NCBI GenBank assembly: GCA_021396245.1
Contig: WNYE01000004.1
Location: 248,001 to 312,000, forward strand
Origin: Sporothrix humicola
Lineage: Eukaryota > Ascomycota > Sordariomycetes > Ophiostomatales > Ophiostomataceae
Length of the DNA stretch: 64,000 nt
Direction: 5' to 3'
The notes beneath the pieces were generated by a model. The model had not been told where the DNA came from, ran no database searches, and was given only the letters and a program-made list of their open reading frames with translations. Positions 1-10,911 of this stretch are shown piece after piece (within the stretch, counting starts at the first letter, position 1; every line of letters starts with the position of its first letter). Position numbers and translations under genes: made by a program.

Positions 1-1476
1 GTGTGCTTCAAGACTTGAAGGCCGGGTAAGATATATTGACGTCTTTGATTTTGATCATTGCTTGGCATTGGCACACGTACTTAGATTTTGCAGAAAACGT
101 GCAGAGATCCCACAATACTCCTTCACCGAACACAGAAGGCTCGAGGGAACAACGTCAATCTACTCGCCTCATGTTATCATCCTGGAGGGCATCTTGGCGT
201 TACATGACCAGAGAATTCTGGACATGCTTGATATGAAGGTACGTTTTGTTTTGCCAAATATCAGAAACTGTGTGATACCCAGCTAACACGTGTAAGATCT
301 TTTGTGACGAAGACGCAGATGTGTGTCTGTCAAGGCGAAGTATGGACGATCCGACCCTTTCTTGGCAATTTTGTGACACCCCATTGGGAAGAAGTTGTGC
401 AGCACTCTCATGCTGACCGATCTGATAAACAGTCATCCGCGACGTGAACGAGCGCGGCCGTGATATCCAGGGTATCATCAAGCAGTGGCTCACATTTGTG
501 AAGCCCAACTTTGTCAAGGTGAGCTGAGGACGGCAGTCAGAAGAGTACGTCTCCGATTGTATTGCTGACAGTCGTAGTATGTCGACCCGCAACGAAAAGT
601 TGCCGACATCATTGTGCCTCGTGGCATCATGAACAAAGTTGCTATCTGTAAGTGACTGGGCCTTTGGATCATTCTACTTCTTTAGCACTTTTACCTAACA
701 CACCCAGCAACCGTCGTTCAATATATCCAGCAGAAGCTCCGCGAAAAGTCGAAGGAGCACCAGGCTACTTTGACAAGACTCCAGCGCGAAGCCGAGGATA
801 TGTCGCTGTCGGATCGCATCGTTTTCTTACCCCAAACGCCACAGCTGCGTGGCATGAACACCATTATACACGATGTCGACACCACGAGTGAAGACTTTAT
901 ATTTTATTTCGACCGTCTCTCTGCTCTTCTCATTGAGCTGTAAGTGCTCCCAGTGACACTCCCATACTACGTTACCCCTACTGACGAGTTAGCGCCCTCA
1001 ATAATGCCGTCTTTGCTCCTGCCGCCATCGAAACACCCCAGGGTAACACCTACCACGGCCTCAAGTCGGGCGGCATTGTCAGTGCCGTTGTTCTCGAGCG
1101 CGGCGGTTCCGCTTTGAAGACCGGCCTTCAGCGCGTCATCCCCGACTGCCGTCTGGGCCACATTCTCATCGAGACGAATGTGCGCACAGGCGAGCCCGAG
1201 CTGCGGTACCAGAAGCTAGCGCGGGACATCGATACACACGCCACGGTGCTGCTGCTGGATGCACAAATGTCGTCTGGCGGGTCGGCACTCATGGCCGTGC
1301 AGGTTCTGTTGGATCACGGTGTGGCACCCGAGCGGATCGTGCTGGCGACGTACTCGGCCGGTAAGATGGGTCTGCGGCGGCTGACGAGTTGTTTCCCGGC
1401 CATCTCGGTCGTTGTGTGCCACCTGGTGGAGGACATCGAGGAGCGGTGGATCGAGCGTCGGTACTTCCGGTGCTGA
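1..1476 (+). CDS. URK1: Uridine kinase with C-terminal UPRT-like domain, 5'-truncated by window edge
   Basis: Phosphorylates uridine and cytidine to UMP/CMP in cytosolic pyrimidine salvage. Only the 3' part is present; the N-terminal P-loop lies before base 1. Exons I can join: up to 25, 94-238, 297-339, 433-518, 578-647, 708-939 and 993-1476, each joined in frame with GT/AG borders. The kinase part shows 'RAEIPQYSF', 'VIILEGILALHD' and 'RDVNERGRDI', characteristic of the uridine kinase fold. The last exon is a phosphoribosyltransferase-like domain with 'HGLKSGGIVSAVV', a PRPP-loop-like 'LLDAQMSSGGSA' and the closing 'ERWIERRYF'. Fungal Urk1 proteins share this two-domain layout, and the second domain is not known to replace a dedicated UPRT there. 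It converges on the GH125 gene with a 290-bp gap. Confidence 0.93.
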
Positions 1477-1766
1477 GGTGGCTGGGCGGGCGGAAGCGGC
1501 CAGCATTATTCTGTTTCATTGTCAAGGCGCATTATTGGATATAGCGCGAGTTTCAACTCAGCGTTGTTTAGCATACTTTATTTAACGAGATTTTGAATAT
1601 GTGTTAATGTGTTTGTATTTAAGAAAAAAGAATCATGTCGATTCTGGCCGTAACCAGTGTCCGGAACGCCGTTGAAAATGATATGTACAAGAAGGTAAAA
1701 AATAAGACGAGTGAAAGCTAGGCTGAAAAAGCAGAAGATAAAAACACGCTGGCTATGTTAATTGCT

Positions 1767-3494
1767 CTAGATTTCGTACGGCTTTGCCGGCGCCTTGAAG
1801 ATCAGGTGCGGCTTCCGCTTGGCCAAGTCGAGAATGGTCTCGGCAAAGACGCCGTTGGCCCATGCAAACCAACTCCGTGTGTAGGACGCAATGTAGTTGA
1901 CGTCCACACTTTCATGAATCAGACCCAGCGGGGCCGACTTAAGCACCAAGTTGAGACACTCGGTAATCTCCTCGTCGTCCTCGGACGTTTGCGCCTGGAT
2001 CAACAAACTCATCGGCCAGGCGTTTTGCAGGCCAATGTGGGGGCCGCCAATACCGTGGAAATCGCGGCCCTTGAGGTAGTACGGGTTGGACTCTTTGCTG
2101 AGGAGCATGCGACGCGTGTTCTGGTACGTTGTGTCCGTGGCAGGCACAAAACCCATGAGTGGCAGGGCCAGGAGCGACGGGTAGTTGGCATCGTCCATCA
2201 GAATGTGCGAGCCGTAGCCGTCGACCTCGTAGGCAAAAACTTTGCCAAACTCTCGGTGCTCGACGACACCGTGCTCCCAGATGCCGTTGGTGATGTCGTC
2301 ACTCCAGGCGGCCACGGCCTTGGCGAGGGCCTCCTTGCCCCGAATTTTGCCGAGGACAGCGGCTGTGCGCTTGAGCTCGACGGCCATCATGGCATTGGCC
2401 GGAATGAAGAAGCCTAGGATGGTGGCGTCGTCGCTGGGACGGAAAGCCGACCGGATCAGGCCGGTGCCGTTGTTGAGCGGGTTGCCGACGCCGGCCAAGT
2501 TGAGCGTCTCAGTGCCCAGGTTTGTCTGGCGCTGGAAAGTGTACTCGTTGCGCCGGTAGCGGCCTGTCGTTGGGTCAAATGTCGACAGAGACTGCTGCTC
2601 GAGGACACGCAGGACGGTGGCCAGAGCCCGGTACCAGCGTGAGGTCAGATAATCAGTCGAGCCGGTGTGATCGTGGAAGTCGTTGGCGAGCGCTAGGAAA
2701 TGCGCAAGGCTGTCGAGCTCGTACTTGCACTCGAACACAAACGACGGCTCAAAGGCCGGGTGCACGGTGTCGTCCTGGCCGTTTTGGCTGGGCTTCAGGC
2801 CGGCAATGGGCGGCGGCTGGAAAGCATTGCAGTACGGACTCTCGATCACATATTCGGACTGCGTGTTGATGGCGCCCAGAATCAAATCGTAGACGGCGCG
2901 GTCAGTCTTGGCCAGCGGCTGGTAGGGCGACAGCTGGTTTGTAGAATCGCGCAGCCACTCGGCAATAATATCTCCAGTAATAACAAACGACTGAGCACCC
3001 TCCCATTTTCCATCGTCGTGTGCGCCGCCCGAGGCAGCCTTGATCTTGGCTCGCTCGGCGGCCGAGACCTTATCGTCGGTGCCGTTGGTGTGAAACTTGA
3101 CGGTGGTGTCAGTGGTCGAGGGAAAGGCGTTTTCAAAGAGACGAGCCATGTCAACGTCCTTCATGCGAGACGTCACTTCGCTGATCACGGTCTCGATGGC
3201 GTCGGAGTGGAATGTGCGGCATTGTGGGTGTGGTCGTTGGAAGGGCAAGGCGAGCGGTCCTTTGCTGAGTGGTCGACTGAAAGTACAAAGAGGTTAACAT
3301 TGCGACAAATTCAATTGTGCAGAGAGGATAGGCAAGCAAATGTAGAAACTCGATTTGGTCACTTACTGCGGATATGATGCATAGACTGTGTAGTCAGGAC
3401 ATGCGTTGGCCTCGAAGACAGATTGGCCGATCTGGCCTGCGGACTGCTGCACAAGCAGTGCCATGGCGATCGAGGCCACGAAACCGGGCGCCAT
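1767..3494 (-). CDS. Secreted GH125 exo-alpha-1,6-mannosidase (Mug157/DUF1237 family)
   Basis: Predicted metal-independent exo-alpha-1,6-mannosidase acting on mannan or N-glycan ends. Two exons: 3367-3494 (42 codons plus two bases) and 1767-3276, giving 545 aa. Exon 1 supplies a start and a hydrophobic signal peptide (MAPGFVASIAMALLVQQSAG), so the protein enters the secretory pathway. The GH125 signature follows: 'ALPFQRPHPQCRTF', 'FVITGDIIAEWLRDSTNQ', 'SPYCNAFQPP' and, near the C-terminus, 'GRDFHGIGGPHIG' and 'RSWFAWANGVFAETI'. The start was chosen because exon 2 alone lacks the signal peptide and the splice restores the family's N-terminal pattern. The gene for S. pombe Mug157 is meiotically up-regulated; that says nothing certain about regulation here. 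Confidence 0.9.
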
Positions 3495-4235
3495 TGCGAG
3501 GATCAAAGTCGATCGTGGATATTCCGAGTTCCAGGTCGAGAAAGATAAAGGCGACGGGAAACGAACGTTGTTTTAAAGAGAAGAAGAGACACGGAAGGAA
3601 CGGACGGGAAGAAGAGGAGGGAAAGAGAGGAAGAGGAAAAAAGAGGAAGTTGCGACCGTCCCCAGATTTCTGGCGGCAAAATGGCCGCTCGTCTGCGCTC
3701 CACAAAGAACGGAGGAAACAAAGAGGGGACGCTCGCGATGTGGTAATGACCTGCAAAGACCCTGCAAGGTCTCACAGCCGCGCTCGTGTGCTCGTGCGCC
3801 GGCCGCCTCTAGCCCCTGAAAAGAGCTAAGCTTACATTGGCTTTAACCCCTGCGCAGTCGCGGGAGCCGTTTTGTTTCAGCAAAAGACAGCGCTGATTGG
3901 GTTTTCGACCCAAGAAAATCCTTGAAATCAGACGCCGGTCAAGGCGAACAAGAGACGGCGACCGCCTAAACGCCCCTAAATCGAGCCAAAATCGCCCCTA
4001 CGGCCGCTACCGAAACACCGGTTCGGGGCACCTGTCAAAATCAAACTTCTCCCTTCAAGAATGTTTAGTGTTTCAATGCTCATCATGTTCATCCCATAAA
4101 TAACCTTATTTTGTTGATAGGCCTCCTAATTTCGTAAATAAAAAATTATAATGCACCCAACATACTATTCTACCGTCATAACCAGAAATGCGCAAAAAAT
4201 CAAATAGAGCTGCAAGGCCAGATCTTTTCCTTTTC
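3495..4235. promoter_or_regulatory. Intergenic: GH125 promoter side and POL32 3' side
   Basis: No coding sequence I can support. Bases 3540-3660 form a strong purine tract on the + strand, i.e. a CT-rich tract on the sense strand just upstream of the GH125 start, as is common near transcription starts in filamentous fungi. From 4060 to 4200 the DNA is AT-rich, consistent with the 3' end of POL32. Confidence 0.5.
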
Positions 4236-5965
4236 CTACTTCTTGCCAAAGAACGACATGATGCTGCCCTGGCCCTTTGGTGCCGGCTTCTTTGCCTTGT
4301 TTTCGGCAGGAGCAGGAGCGGCAGCGGCTGGCGCGGGCTTCGGCTTGGGCGGTGCCTCGTCTTCCGAGAACGACTCCCAACCTTGTTCCTGGATAGTGAC
4401 TGTTGTTGTCAGCGAGGGAACCTTTAGAATATGGAGATGTAGAGTGACGTCAACTTACCCAGGTAACCGTCCTTGTCTTCAATCATCTTCTTGCGCGTCA
4501 CGCGCCGCTTGCCGCGCCGGCGACCGTCGCCCGCACTGGCCGTGACGACCTCACTAGGGCCCTCGTCCTTGGCCGGCGCTGCAGGTGCAGCCGGTTTGGC
4601 TTCTTCGACGTCCTCCATCGGCGTGTCCTCGCGCTCCTTTTCAGACTCGGAGTCCTTCTCGTCCTCTGAGTCGTCCTCCTCCATCATCTTGCGCAGCTCC
4701 TCTTGGCGCTGCTGGCGGGACTTGCCGCCGATAATTTCCTGTGCCTTGGGGATCACGTCATCGTCATTGTCGTCGTCACCACCGTCGTCGGACATGCCCA
4801 TAGCAACGTCTTCTTCAGCGGCAACAGGTTTCTTGGGCGGAGGAGGGACGGGTTCTCTCTTCTTCGGTTTGGCGGCACTCGCACCCTTGGCAAAGGCCTG
4901 CATGATGCCGCCGCCACCAGACGAACCGGCTCTCTTGAGAGAGGGGGGAGCCGCTGCAGAAGATGAAGCAGCAGCAATGGGCTTCTTGGCGTCCTTTGAC
5001 TCGGCTTCTGCTGCCGCCGGTTTGGACGAAGGGGCACTCGACTTGGGCTCTTCCTTCGTCTTGACCTTGTTCCAGATCGAGTTGGGGCCTGGGGCATTAG
5101 AGGAAGGCTTGGGCTCGGACGCCTTTGCAAAGACAGAGGACGGTGTCGCGGCAGGAGCAGAAGCGGCAGCTGCAGCAATTGGTCCCTGGCCCTTGCGCTG
5201 ACGCTTCCGAACATGGGAGTTGCGAATTGTGCCGTACGCCTTGGAGGCATCATCTATTGTTCCCGTGATCTTGCGGAGTTCCTTGAGCTGGCGCGGCACA
5301 TCTCCAAGAAGCAGAAGGTCCTAAAATCTAGTTAGATAGGTGCTCAAACTGTGATAGAAATGCTGAAACTTACGGTCATCGGCTGGGGAGAGACGCTGTA
5401 GACGTGGATTGAGTCAAGAGTCTCATACTCTGCAAGTACACCTGTGATAAACAGAAAACATGTTAGCAGAGAAACATTAGCAAAAAGTAATGCCTCTCAG
5501 AACAAACATACTCTCGAGGTTCTCCTCTGCAACGAGGGTGATCGTGGTCGTAGGGGCGGATTCTGACTGCGAGTGGTCGGGTAGCGCATCCTCATCCTCG
5601 TCCATGTCGATATCCTCCTCGCCGTTCTGAGCGTGACTGGCACCATGTCCTACTTTCGTGCCATAGAGGAGGTACGTGGCGTGCAAAGAGCCTGCCTGTT
5701 TGGCATTCTGTGCTGCGTGGAAGTCAAAGAGAGCTCTGGTGGCAATCATTAGCGACGAAGTAATTTGTAATCTAGGAACCGACTGTCCATACCTCTTTGC
5801 AACATTGACGTTGACCTTCAATGCTCTGCTCAAGTAGCGATATGTGATCTGGCGCGTTAGTCCTGGGATTCGTCAAATATTGGGATACGTGCTATTTGAC
5901 GCGAAACTTACCACTTTCTTCTCAACGAGCACCTCCTCGGCGAGAAACTCTTTTGGCGAAGTCAT
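4236..5965 (-). CDS. POL32: DNA polymerase delta third subunit (Pol32/Cdc27/POLD3)
   Basis: Non-catalytic subunit of DNA polymerase delta, and in yeast also of Pol zeta, linking them to PCNA in the nucleus. Six exons join in frame: 5912-5965, 5793-5848, 5735-5512, 5429-5374, 5320-4459 and 4399-4236, giving 471 aa. The N-terminus (FLAEEVLVEKKV, then ITYRYLSRALKVNVNVAK, ALFDFHAAQNAK, LHATYLL) is the winged-helix region that binds the B-subunit. The middle is Ala/Pro/Ser/Lys-rich and disordered, with an acidic block. The C-terminus has 'RRRGKRRVTRKK' and ends with a PIP box, QGSIMSFFGKK (Q-x-x-M-x-x-F-F), the PCNA-binding motif expected at the last residues. It is divergently transcribed from RAD18. 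Confidence 0.93.
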
Positions 5966-6395
5966 GGCGGCTGTGTTGCGCAAAAAGACAGCTTTCTTGG
6001 TGAGGTTCAAAGGTGACGTTCTTGCCAGGGCAGATGAGAGTCGCGATGTCCACCCCTCCACGTCCTCCACGTAAACTGGCGTCGCGTGGTCACGTGAATT
6101 TAAGTGGCAATTGGCTACCAATTGGCCGCCTCTCACTGGAAGACTGCCAAAACTAGGCTGCAAGACCCCTGCAAATTTTCTTTTTTAGCGAGGGCGCACT
6201 CCAGAATACCTGCGATAATCCGGACGCGTCGCGCTGTCACTTTGTACCTTCACTCCAACTCTTTCAACTTCAACATCAACCCGACGAAACATCGGGCAAA
6301 CGGGACCTTGAGACAACATACTACCACGAAGCCACTCCGCCATTATCGCTGTCCACATCTGCTATTCTCCTCGGTCAACACTGCCCACCGCCACG
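5966..6395. promoter_or_regulatory. 430-bp divergent promoter shared by POL32 and RAD18
   Basis: Start codons of POL32 (5965, minus) and RAD18 (6396, plus) face away from each other with no gene between. The interval contains a perfect ACGCGT (6224-6229), the MluI cell-cycle box bound by MBF in yeasts, and a CACGTG E-box near 6094. Six-base palindromes occur by chance about every 4 kb, so the MCB reading is a hypothesis supported by position and gene identity rather than by rarity. Confidence 0.55.
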
Positions 6396-7790
6396 ATGGA
6401 CCCAAACGGTGGCGATGTCGCCGACTCGACCGACTGGCTCACGACGACGCTGGCCTGTCTCATGCCCGTCGAGCAGGCCCTGCGCTGCCACGTCTGCAAG
6501 GACTTCTACAACTCGCCCATGATCACGTCGTGCAACCACACGTTTTGCTCGCTGTGCATCCGGCGGTCGCTGTCGGTCGACGGCAAGTGCCCGCTGTGTC
6601 GCATGACGGACCAAGAGTCGAAGCTGCGCGGGAACTGGGCATTGCGGGAAGCCATTGATGCGTTTTGCAAGGCGAGGCCGACGATCATCGAGGTTGCAAA
6701 GAAGCCACCGCCGCGGGCCAAGTCGCCGACGCCGCCGCCAAAACGAAAGGCGGCAGAACCTACGTCGTCACAACCACGTGGCGAACCCGAGACCAAACGG
6801 ACAAGGACATCGGCGCGGCTGAGCAAGACCAAGGCGGCCGAGGCGGTGGCGACGATTGTGCAGGAAGAAGTGACAGTCGAAGTGCCAGACAGCGATGCCA
6901 GCCGCGACAGCGAGGACATGGACTACGAGCCAGACGACGGCCTTGTGGCCTGTCCAATCTGCCAACGACGTATGAAGATGACATTGATCAACTCGCACCT
7001 CGACACATCCTGCAGCTCTTCACCACAAAAACCAAAACCGACAACGTTTGCGAAACCGACCGCCTCCACTTTCAACAACCCTTTCTCAGCAACATCCACA
7101 CCCGCTCCACCACCAGAAAGACTGCCATCTGTTAGTTATTCGTTACTCAACGACGGCGCACTCCGCAAAAAGATGGCTGGCCTTGGCCTAGCCACATCTG
7201 GATCTCGCCAACTACTCGAACGCAGACACAAGGAGTGGACCACAATCTGGAACGCCAACTGCGACTCGGCGCGGCCCAAACGCAAACTCGACCTGCTCCA
7301 CGACATGGAGGTTTGGGAACGGACGGTCGGCAGTGGCGCTTCCGGGGGCAGCCTCACTGGTAGCATGCTCGGCGGCCGTGGCGCGACCTTGACATCAAGG
7401 ACCGTAGCAGCGGCAACCCAACAAGCAGCCCAGATCAAGGACAAGGATTTTGACGGTGCCGCCTGGTCGGCCAAGCACAGCACGTCCTTCCAGGACCTGA
7501 TTGCCAATGCACGGAAATCGCGGGCAAAAACGCAGGCCAAGACGGAAGAGACGAAAACGGACGAAGCAGAGAAGAAGGAGGACAAACCCGAGGCGACATC
7601 AGAACCAAGGATTGAGGAAACGCCACCACGGGATGGCCAAGAGTCGTCCGAGGTACTCAACACTGTGGACACAAACGCAGGAAGCGGTGCTACGCCTTCA
7701 ATACCAAGTGATGGCAGTAAGCAGGCCGAGCTACAGGAACCACCGCAAGCAGTTGGTACAGCTGTTGACGCTGAGGTTATTGAGCTTTAA
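6396..7790 (+). CDS. RAD18: E3 ubiquitin ligase Rad18, post-replication repair
   Basis: Works with Rad6 to mono-ubiquitinate PCNA at stalled forks, opening translesion synthesis and error-free bypass. Intronless, 464 aa. Residues about 30-70 form a C3HC4 RING: C-H-V-C, then CNHTFCSLCI and CPLC. A basic linker follows. Around residue 187 is a UBZ4-type zinc finger, CPICQRRM...HLDTSC, which binds ubiquitin. Around residue 250-290 is a SAP-like DNA-binding segment ('LRKKMAGLGLATSGSRQLLERRHKEW'-type). The C-terminal third is low-complexity, Lys/Glu-rich. Domain order and length match the fungal family (uvsH/nuvA orthologues). The start ATG is the first in frame after an upstream stop and directly precedes the RING. 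Confidence 0.95.
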   Translation: MDPNGGDVADSTDWLTTTLACLMPVEQALRCHVCKDFYNSPMITSCNHTFCSLCIRRSLSVDGKCPLCRMTDQESKLRGNWALREAIDAFCKARPTIIEVAKKPPPRAKSPTPPPKRKAAEPTSSQPRGEPETKRTRTSARLSKTKAAEAVATIVQEEVTVEVPDSDASRDSEDMDYEPDDGLVACPICQRRMKMTLINSHLDTSCSSSPQKPKPTTFAKPTASTFNNPFSATSTPAPPPERLPSVSYSLLNDGALRKKMAGLGLATSGSRQLLERRHKEWTTIWNANCDSARPKRKLDLLHDMEVWERTVGSGASGGSLTGSMLGGRGATLTSRTVAAATQQAAQIKDKDFDGAAWSAKHSTSFQDLIANARKSRAKTQAKTEETKTDEAEKKEDKPEATSEPRIEETPPRDGQESSEVLNTVDTNAGSGATPSIPSDGSKQAELQEPPQAVGTAVDAEVIEL

Positions 7791-8141
7791 TGGGCATGGC
7801 ATATATTGGTATCTTGGGACCTAGGCATTGGATAAAACGGACTAGGAAGCATTTACGACAGCGATGAAATTAATACATTACAAATGTCAATCACGTATTA
7901 TGTCCGGTTCATGCCTTGTGGCAAAGGAACATGAAAGCAGTATCGGTAATAGTAAGTTCACAATTTCTAGTGTCTATCAAAGAGCGACCTAGCATGCCAA
8001 CCGGCAGGCTTATCAAACGAAGGTATAAGAAGGCAACGACAAGTATCATTCTAGTAAAAACCCAGCAGAAAAAGAAAGAACGCCACGACGCTAAACGAAA
8101 AGGCAGGACATAAAGACAAAATCATCGCCGAACCTTCTCGT
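7791..8141. other. Convergent 3' region between RAD18 and xanA
   Basis: No ORF here looks coding. AT-rich sequence around 7850-8090 fits overlapping 3' UTRs of two convergent genes. Confidence 0.5.
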
Positions 8142-9481
8142 TTAAGCAGCAGCAGCCACGGGAGCTGGGCCCTCGGGCAGGTAGCTCGCGGCAATGTTAC
8201 ACTGGCGGAACAGCCGCACCTCCTCGGGAGCGAAAGCGCCAACCACCGAGTGGATCAGGCCGCGGTTGTGGAACAGAACGAAATCGCCCTCCTTCCAGTC
8301 ATGCGGGTAGATCAGCTCGGGGGCGATGCCGGGGCGCTGCAGGCTGTGGATCTTCTCGCGGACCTCGGCCAGGTTGTCAATCACGGTGCCGTCGGCCAGG
8401 TGCAGGCGGCGCACGGCGCTGGGGTGCACCTGCAGGGCGAGCTTGCCAGTGACCGGGTTGCGCCAGCACATGGGCAGGATCTGGATCTTCTCCTTCTCGA
8501 TCGGCGGCAGCTCAGCCTCAGACAGCTCCTTGCCCTCGGAGACCATGCCCAAACCGTCAGAGCGCGACTTGGCGCCGCTCATCCAGATGTAGGGGTGGGC
8601 GGCATACTCGACGCGGGTGGTGCGGGCAAACTCCTGGTCCTCGGGGCTCAGGAGCTCAAACATGGTCTCGCCCGAAGCGAAAGCCGTGGTGCCCAGAGGC
8701 ACGTCCAGGACGTCGCCGGTGCCATCGTCGTAGCGGCACGTCTGGCGGCGGCCACCGGGGACCTTGACGGCTAGTAGAGTGGTAGCGATGGGCGGGGCCA
8801 GGCCGTACAGAGCGGCGTCAATATGCCACCGGTAGAAGCGGGTGTAGTCCAGGTCCTCAGCATCGGGGATGGTGGAGGCGTGGAAGGTGCGGTGGTGCGG
8901 GTGACGCAGCGTGATATTTTTCAGGCCCTCGTACTCGGGGACAAAGCCGTTGCCAATGACCTGGACCTGCGGCTGGTGCGGGATGGTCTTAAGGTCCGGG
9001 TGCAGCACCGACTTCTTGGCGTCGAGCGTCTTGCCGTGGCCGTACGAGTCGCCGGCAGGGTCGAAGCGCTGAGTAAGCTCAAACTGCTTCTTGGGCGAGA
9101 CGTGGCTCTGGTTGGGGAAGACGAGGACCTGGTTCTTGAACAGGGCCTCGCGGATGACCTCAAAGTCGGCGTCTGACAAGTTAGCCGGGTGTTTTTGTCT
9201 GAGTAAAGTACAAAGTACAAAGAATATCTTACCGGGAGGTTACCGATTTGACGGGTATTCTCCCAAGGTTTTGTCCGAACATGGTTGCCCAGCAGACAAA
9301 GACGCATGGATAGTGTTCTTGCGAACGAAAGAAGACAGCGAGGGAGGGCTCTTGGCTCTCCTATTCCTCCATATGTTTACTCACCCGTGAGGTTCTCGAT
9401 ATCGACATTGGAGACGACAGCTCCAAACTTCACTTTTGAGCCCTCGGCGGGCTTGAGGGGGGTGACCTGGATGGCAGACAT
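8142..9481 (-). CDS. xanA: Fe(II)/2-oxoglutarate-dependent xanthine hydroxylase XanA
   Basis: Converts xanthine to uric acid using Fe(II), O2 and 2-oxoglutarate, a molybdenum-free fungal route of purine use. Exons 9385-9481 and 8142-9172 join in phase (NLT|DADF) across a 212-nt intron to give 375 aa, close to the about 370 aa of the Aspergillus nidulans enzyme. The 2-His-1-carboxylate facial triad is visible: H149-I-D151 in 'RWHIDAAL' and H340 in 'HNRGLIHSVVG'. 'RLFRQCN' follows, placing R355, Q356 and N358 near the end. Other family stretches include 'HPYIWMSGAKSRS' and 'GKLALQVHPSAVR'. Motif spacing from the start supports the two-exon model. The promoter holds a purine-pathway (UaY-type) site, annotated separately. 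A general TauD-family dioxygenase is the only alternative. Confidence 0.94.
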
Positions 9482-10911
9482 TGTGTGTGTGATGTGTGTG
9501 GTATGGGAGGAAGAAGGATGAATGTGGATGTGTGTGGTGATTTGATGTGTCCCTGGTGTGTTGGGTAAGGTTTGATGTTGAGGTTGATCTGGAGATTGAA
9601 TGTCAAAAAGGTGAATGGAAAAAGTCTAAAGATGGTGCAACAAGGAAGCTACTTATACTTTCTCCCTGTCCTGCTTCTTTTATATTTCACTCCGTCGGTA
9701 GCTCTTGCCTCCCTGCTTATCGGAGGCGGCCGAGTTGAGGGAAAGAAGGCAGAGATCCAGAACGGGAAGCAACGGTTGGCCTAAACAAAGGCCGGCACAC
9801 AGCCGCCTAAGAGACAACTAAGTCCCGCTAAAGAAAAACAAAAACTGGCGAGCGGAAGAGCTGGGCCAGCTTATCCTGCCAATGAATTTACACGCCGGCC
9901 CAGCCTGGTCCCTTTTCGAGCAGCTCCATGACGCACTGCTGATGTGTCGACCAGGACCTGTGACAAGTGAGATTTACATAGCATTACAACTGATTGACCA
10001 TTGACAGCATATCAGCTCGTAACCTGCGGGGTGTTGCAGTGTCAATCCACAAAGTCCCCATAATCCCCCACCAAAAATGCACATTACAGTGGGCAGATAG
10101 TGGACGACAGCGTCCGGTCTGCTCCACTGCGCTGTAGTTTAGGCCGGAAGCCTCCGAGAACCGAACAATCTTGTGGCGTCTTTTAGCGGGTGTTGTGCTG
10201 GAAATACCGCAGTTGCTTGTGTTATCGCAGCCTTGCGAATGGTTCGTTTTGAAGACAAACAACCTCACCTTGACCTCTTTAGGCGAGGCTGAACATTCGA
10301 GGAATACCAGAAACGATTAGTCGTAACTCCCCGAGAAGTAGTGATAATAAATCATGCAGCGATGCAGCCTTTTCGGAGAATACAGATATCGTGAGAGAGA
10401 GGTGAGGAAGATGAGAAAATGGGAAATTCCGAGACTCACTGAATCTCGAATATAGCGCTGAGCGGGTGTGCGGGTGAGATTCTCCACTCGCCCGCTATCA
10501 TACGCAAGCCTGGACATCATACACCCGCTTGAGTTTTTCATCCCTTCTGCCTGTGTAAAGAATCTGTACAGACTGCTTTTCTACATTTGGGATCATTTTG
10601 TTACCCCGTAAAAAAGGTTTACGTCATATGGCCTTGAAAGGCCTTACGTGAGAAAAGGGGACCAGAAAAATCAGAAAAGACTTGACGGTGGTCAAGTTTT
10701 AAGGAGGTTTGTTGACATTGGAGCTCTTGTTGTCAGATTGATTATTCTCACAAATGCCGAAGCATCTGATAACTAGGGACACACTATTTATATGCAAGGA
10801 AGATCGGTTAAACGTAACAGAAACGCCAGTAGTCCATGCTCTGTATTTGAATTGTAAATGTAAATGCTAGCATTGTATCTCGTGAATGTATCCGAAGAGC
10901 CATCCCCCAGT
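9482..10911. other. Intergenic: xanA promoter and distal sequence
   Basis: Beyond the UaY/GATA site the 1.4 kb holds a TG-rich stretch next to the xanA start (9482-9560) and a second GATA-type core TTATCG at 10222-10227. The open frames here have no start context, codon bias or recognisable protein. The end near 10780-10911 is likely TRS85 3' UTR. Confidence 0.4.
9720..9733. promoter_or_regulatory. UaY-type site TCGG-N6-CCGA with overlapping GATA site, xanA promoter
   Basis: The sequence reads TCGG AGGCGG CCGA, a perfect match to the palindrome bound by the Zn2Cys6 activator UaY, which mediates uric-acid induction of purine genes, including xanA, in A. nidulans. It lies 239 bp upstream of the xanA ATG. 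TTATCG (9717-9722), the reverse of HGATAR, overlaps its left half; that is the core for the nitrogen GATA factor AreA/NIT2. Eight fixed bases occur by chance roughly once per 65 kb, so its presence exactly here is suggestive. Confidence 0.7.

Noticed and set aside
4473..5201. 242-codon plus-strand ORF opposite POL32
   Set aside because: Ser/Ala-rich antisense frame of the low-complexity middle of POL32; the minus strand has the PIP box and family N-terminus.
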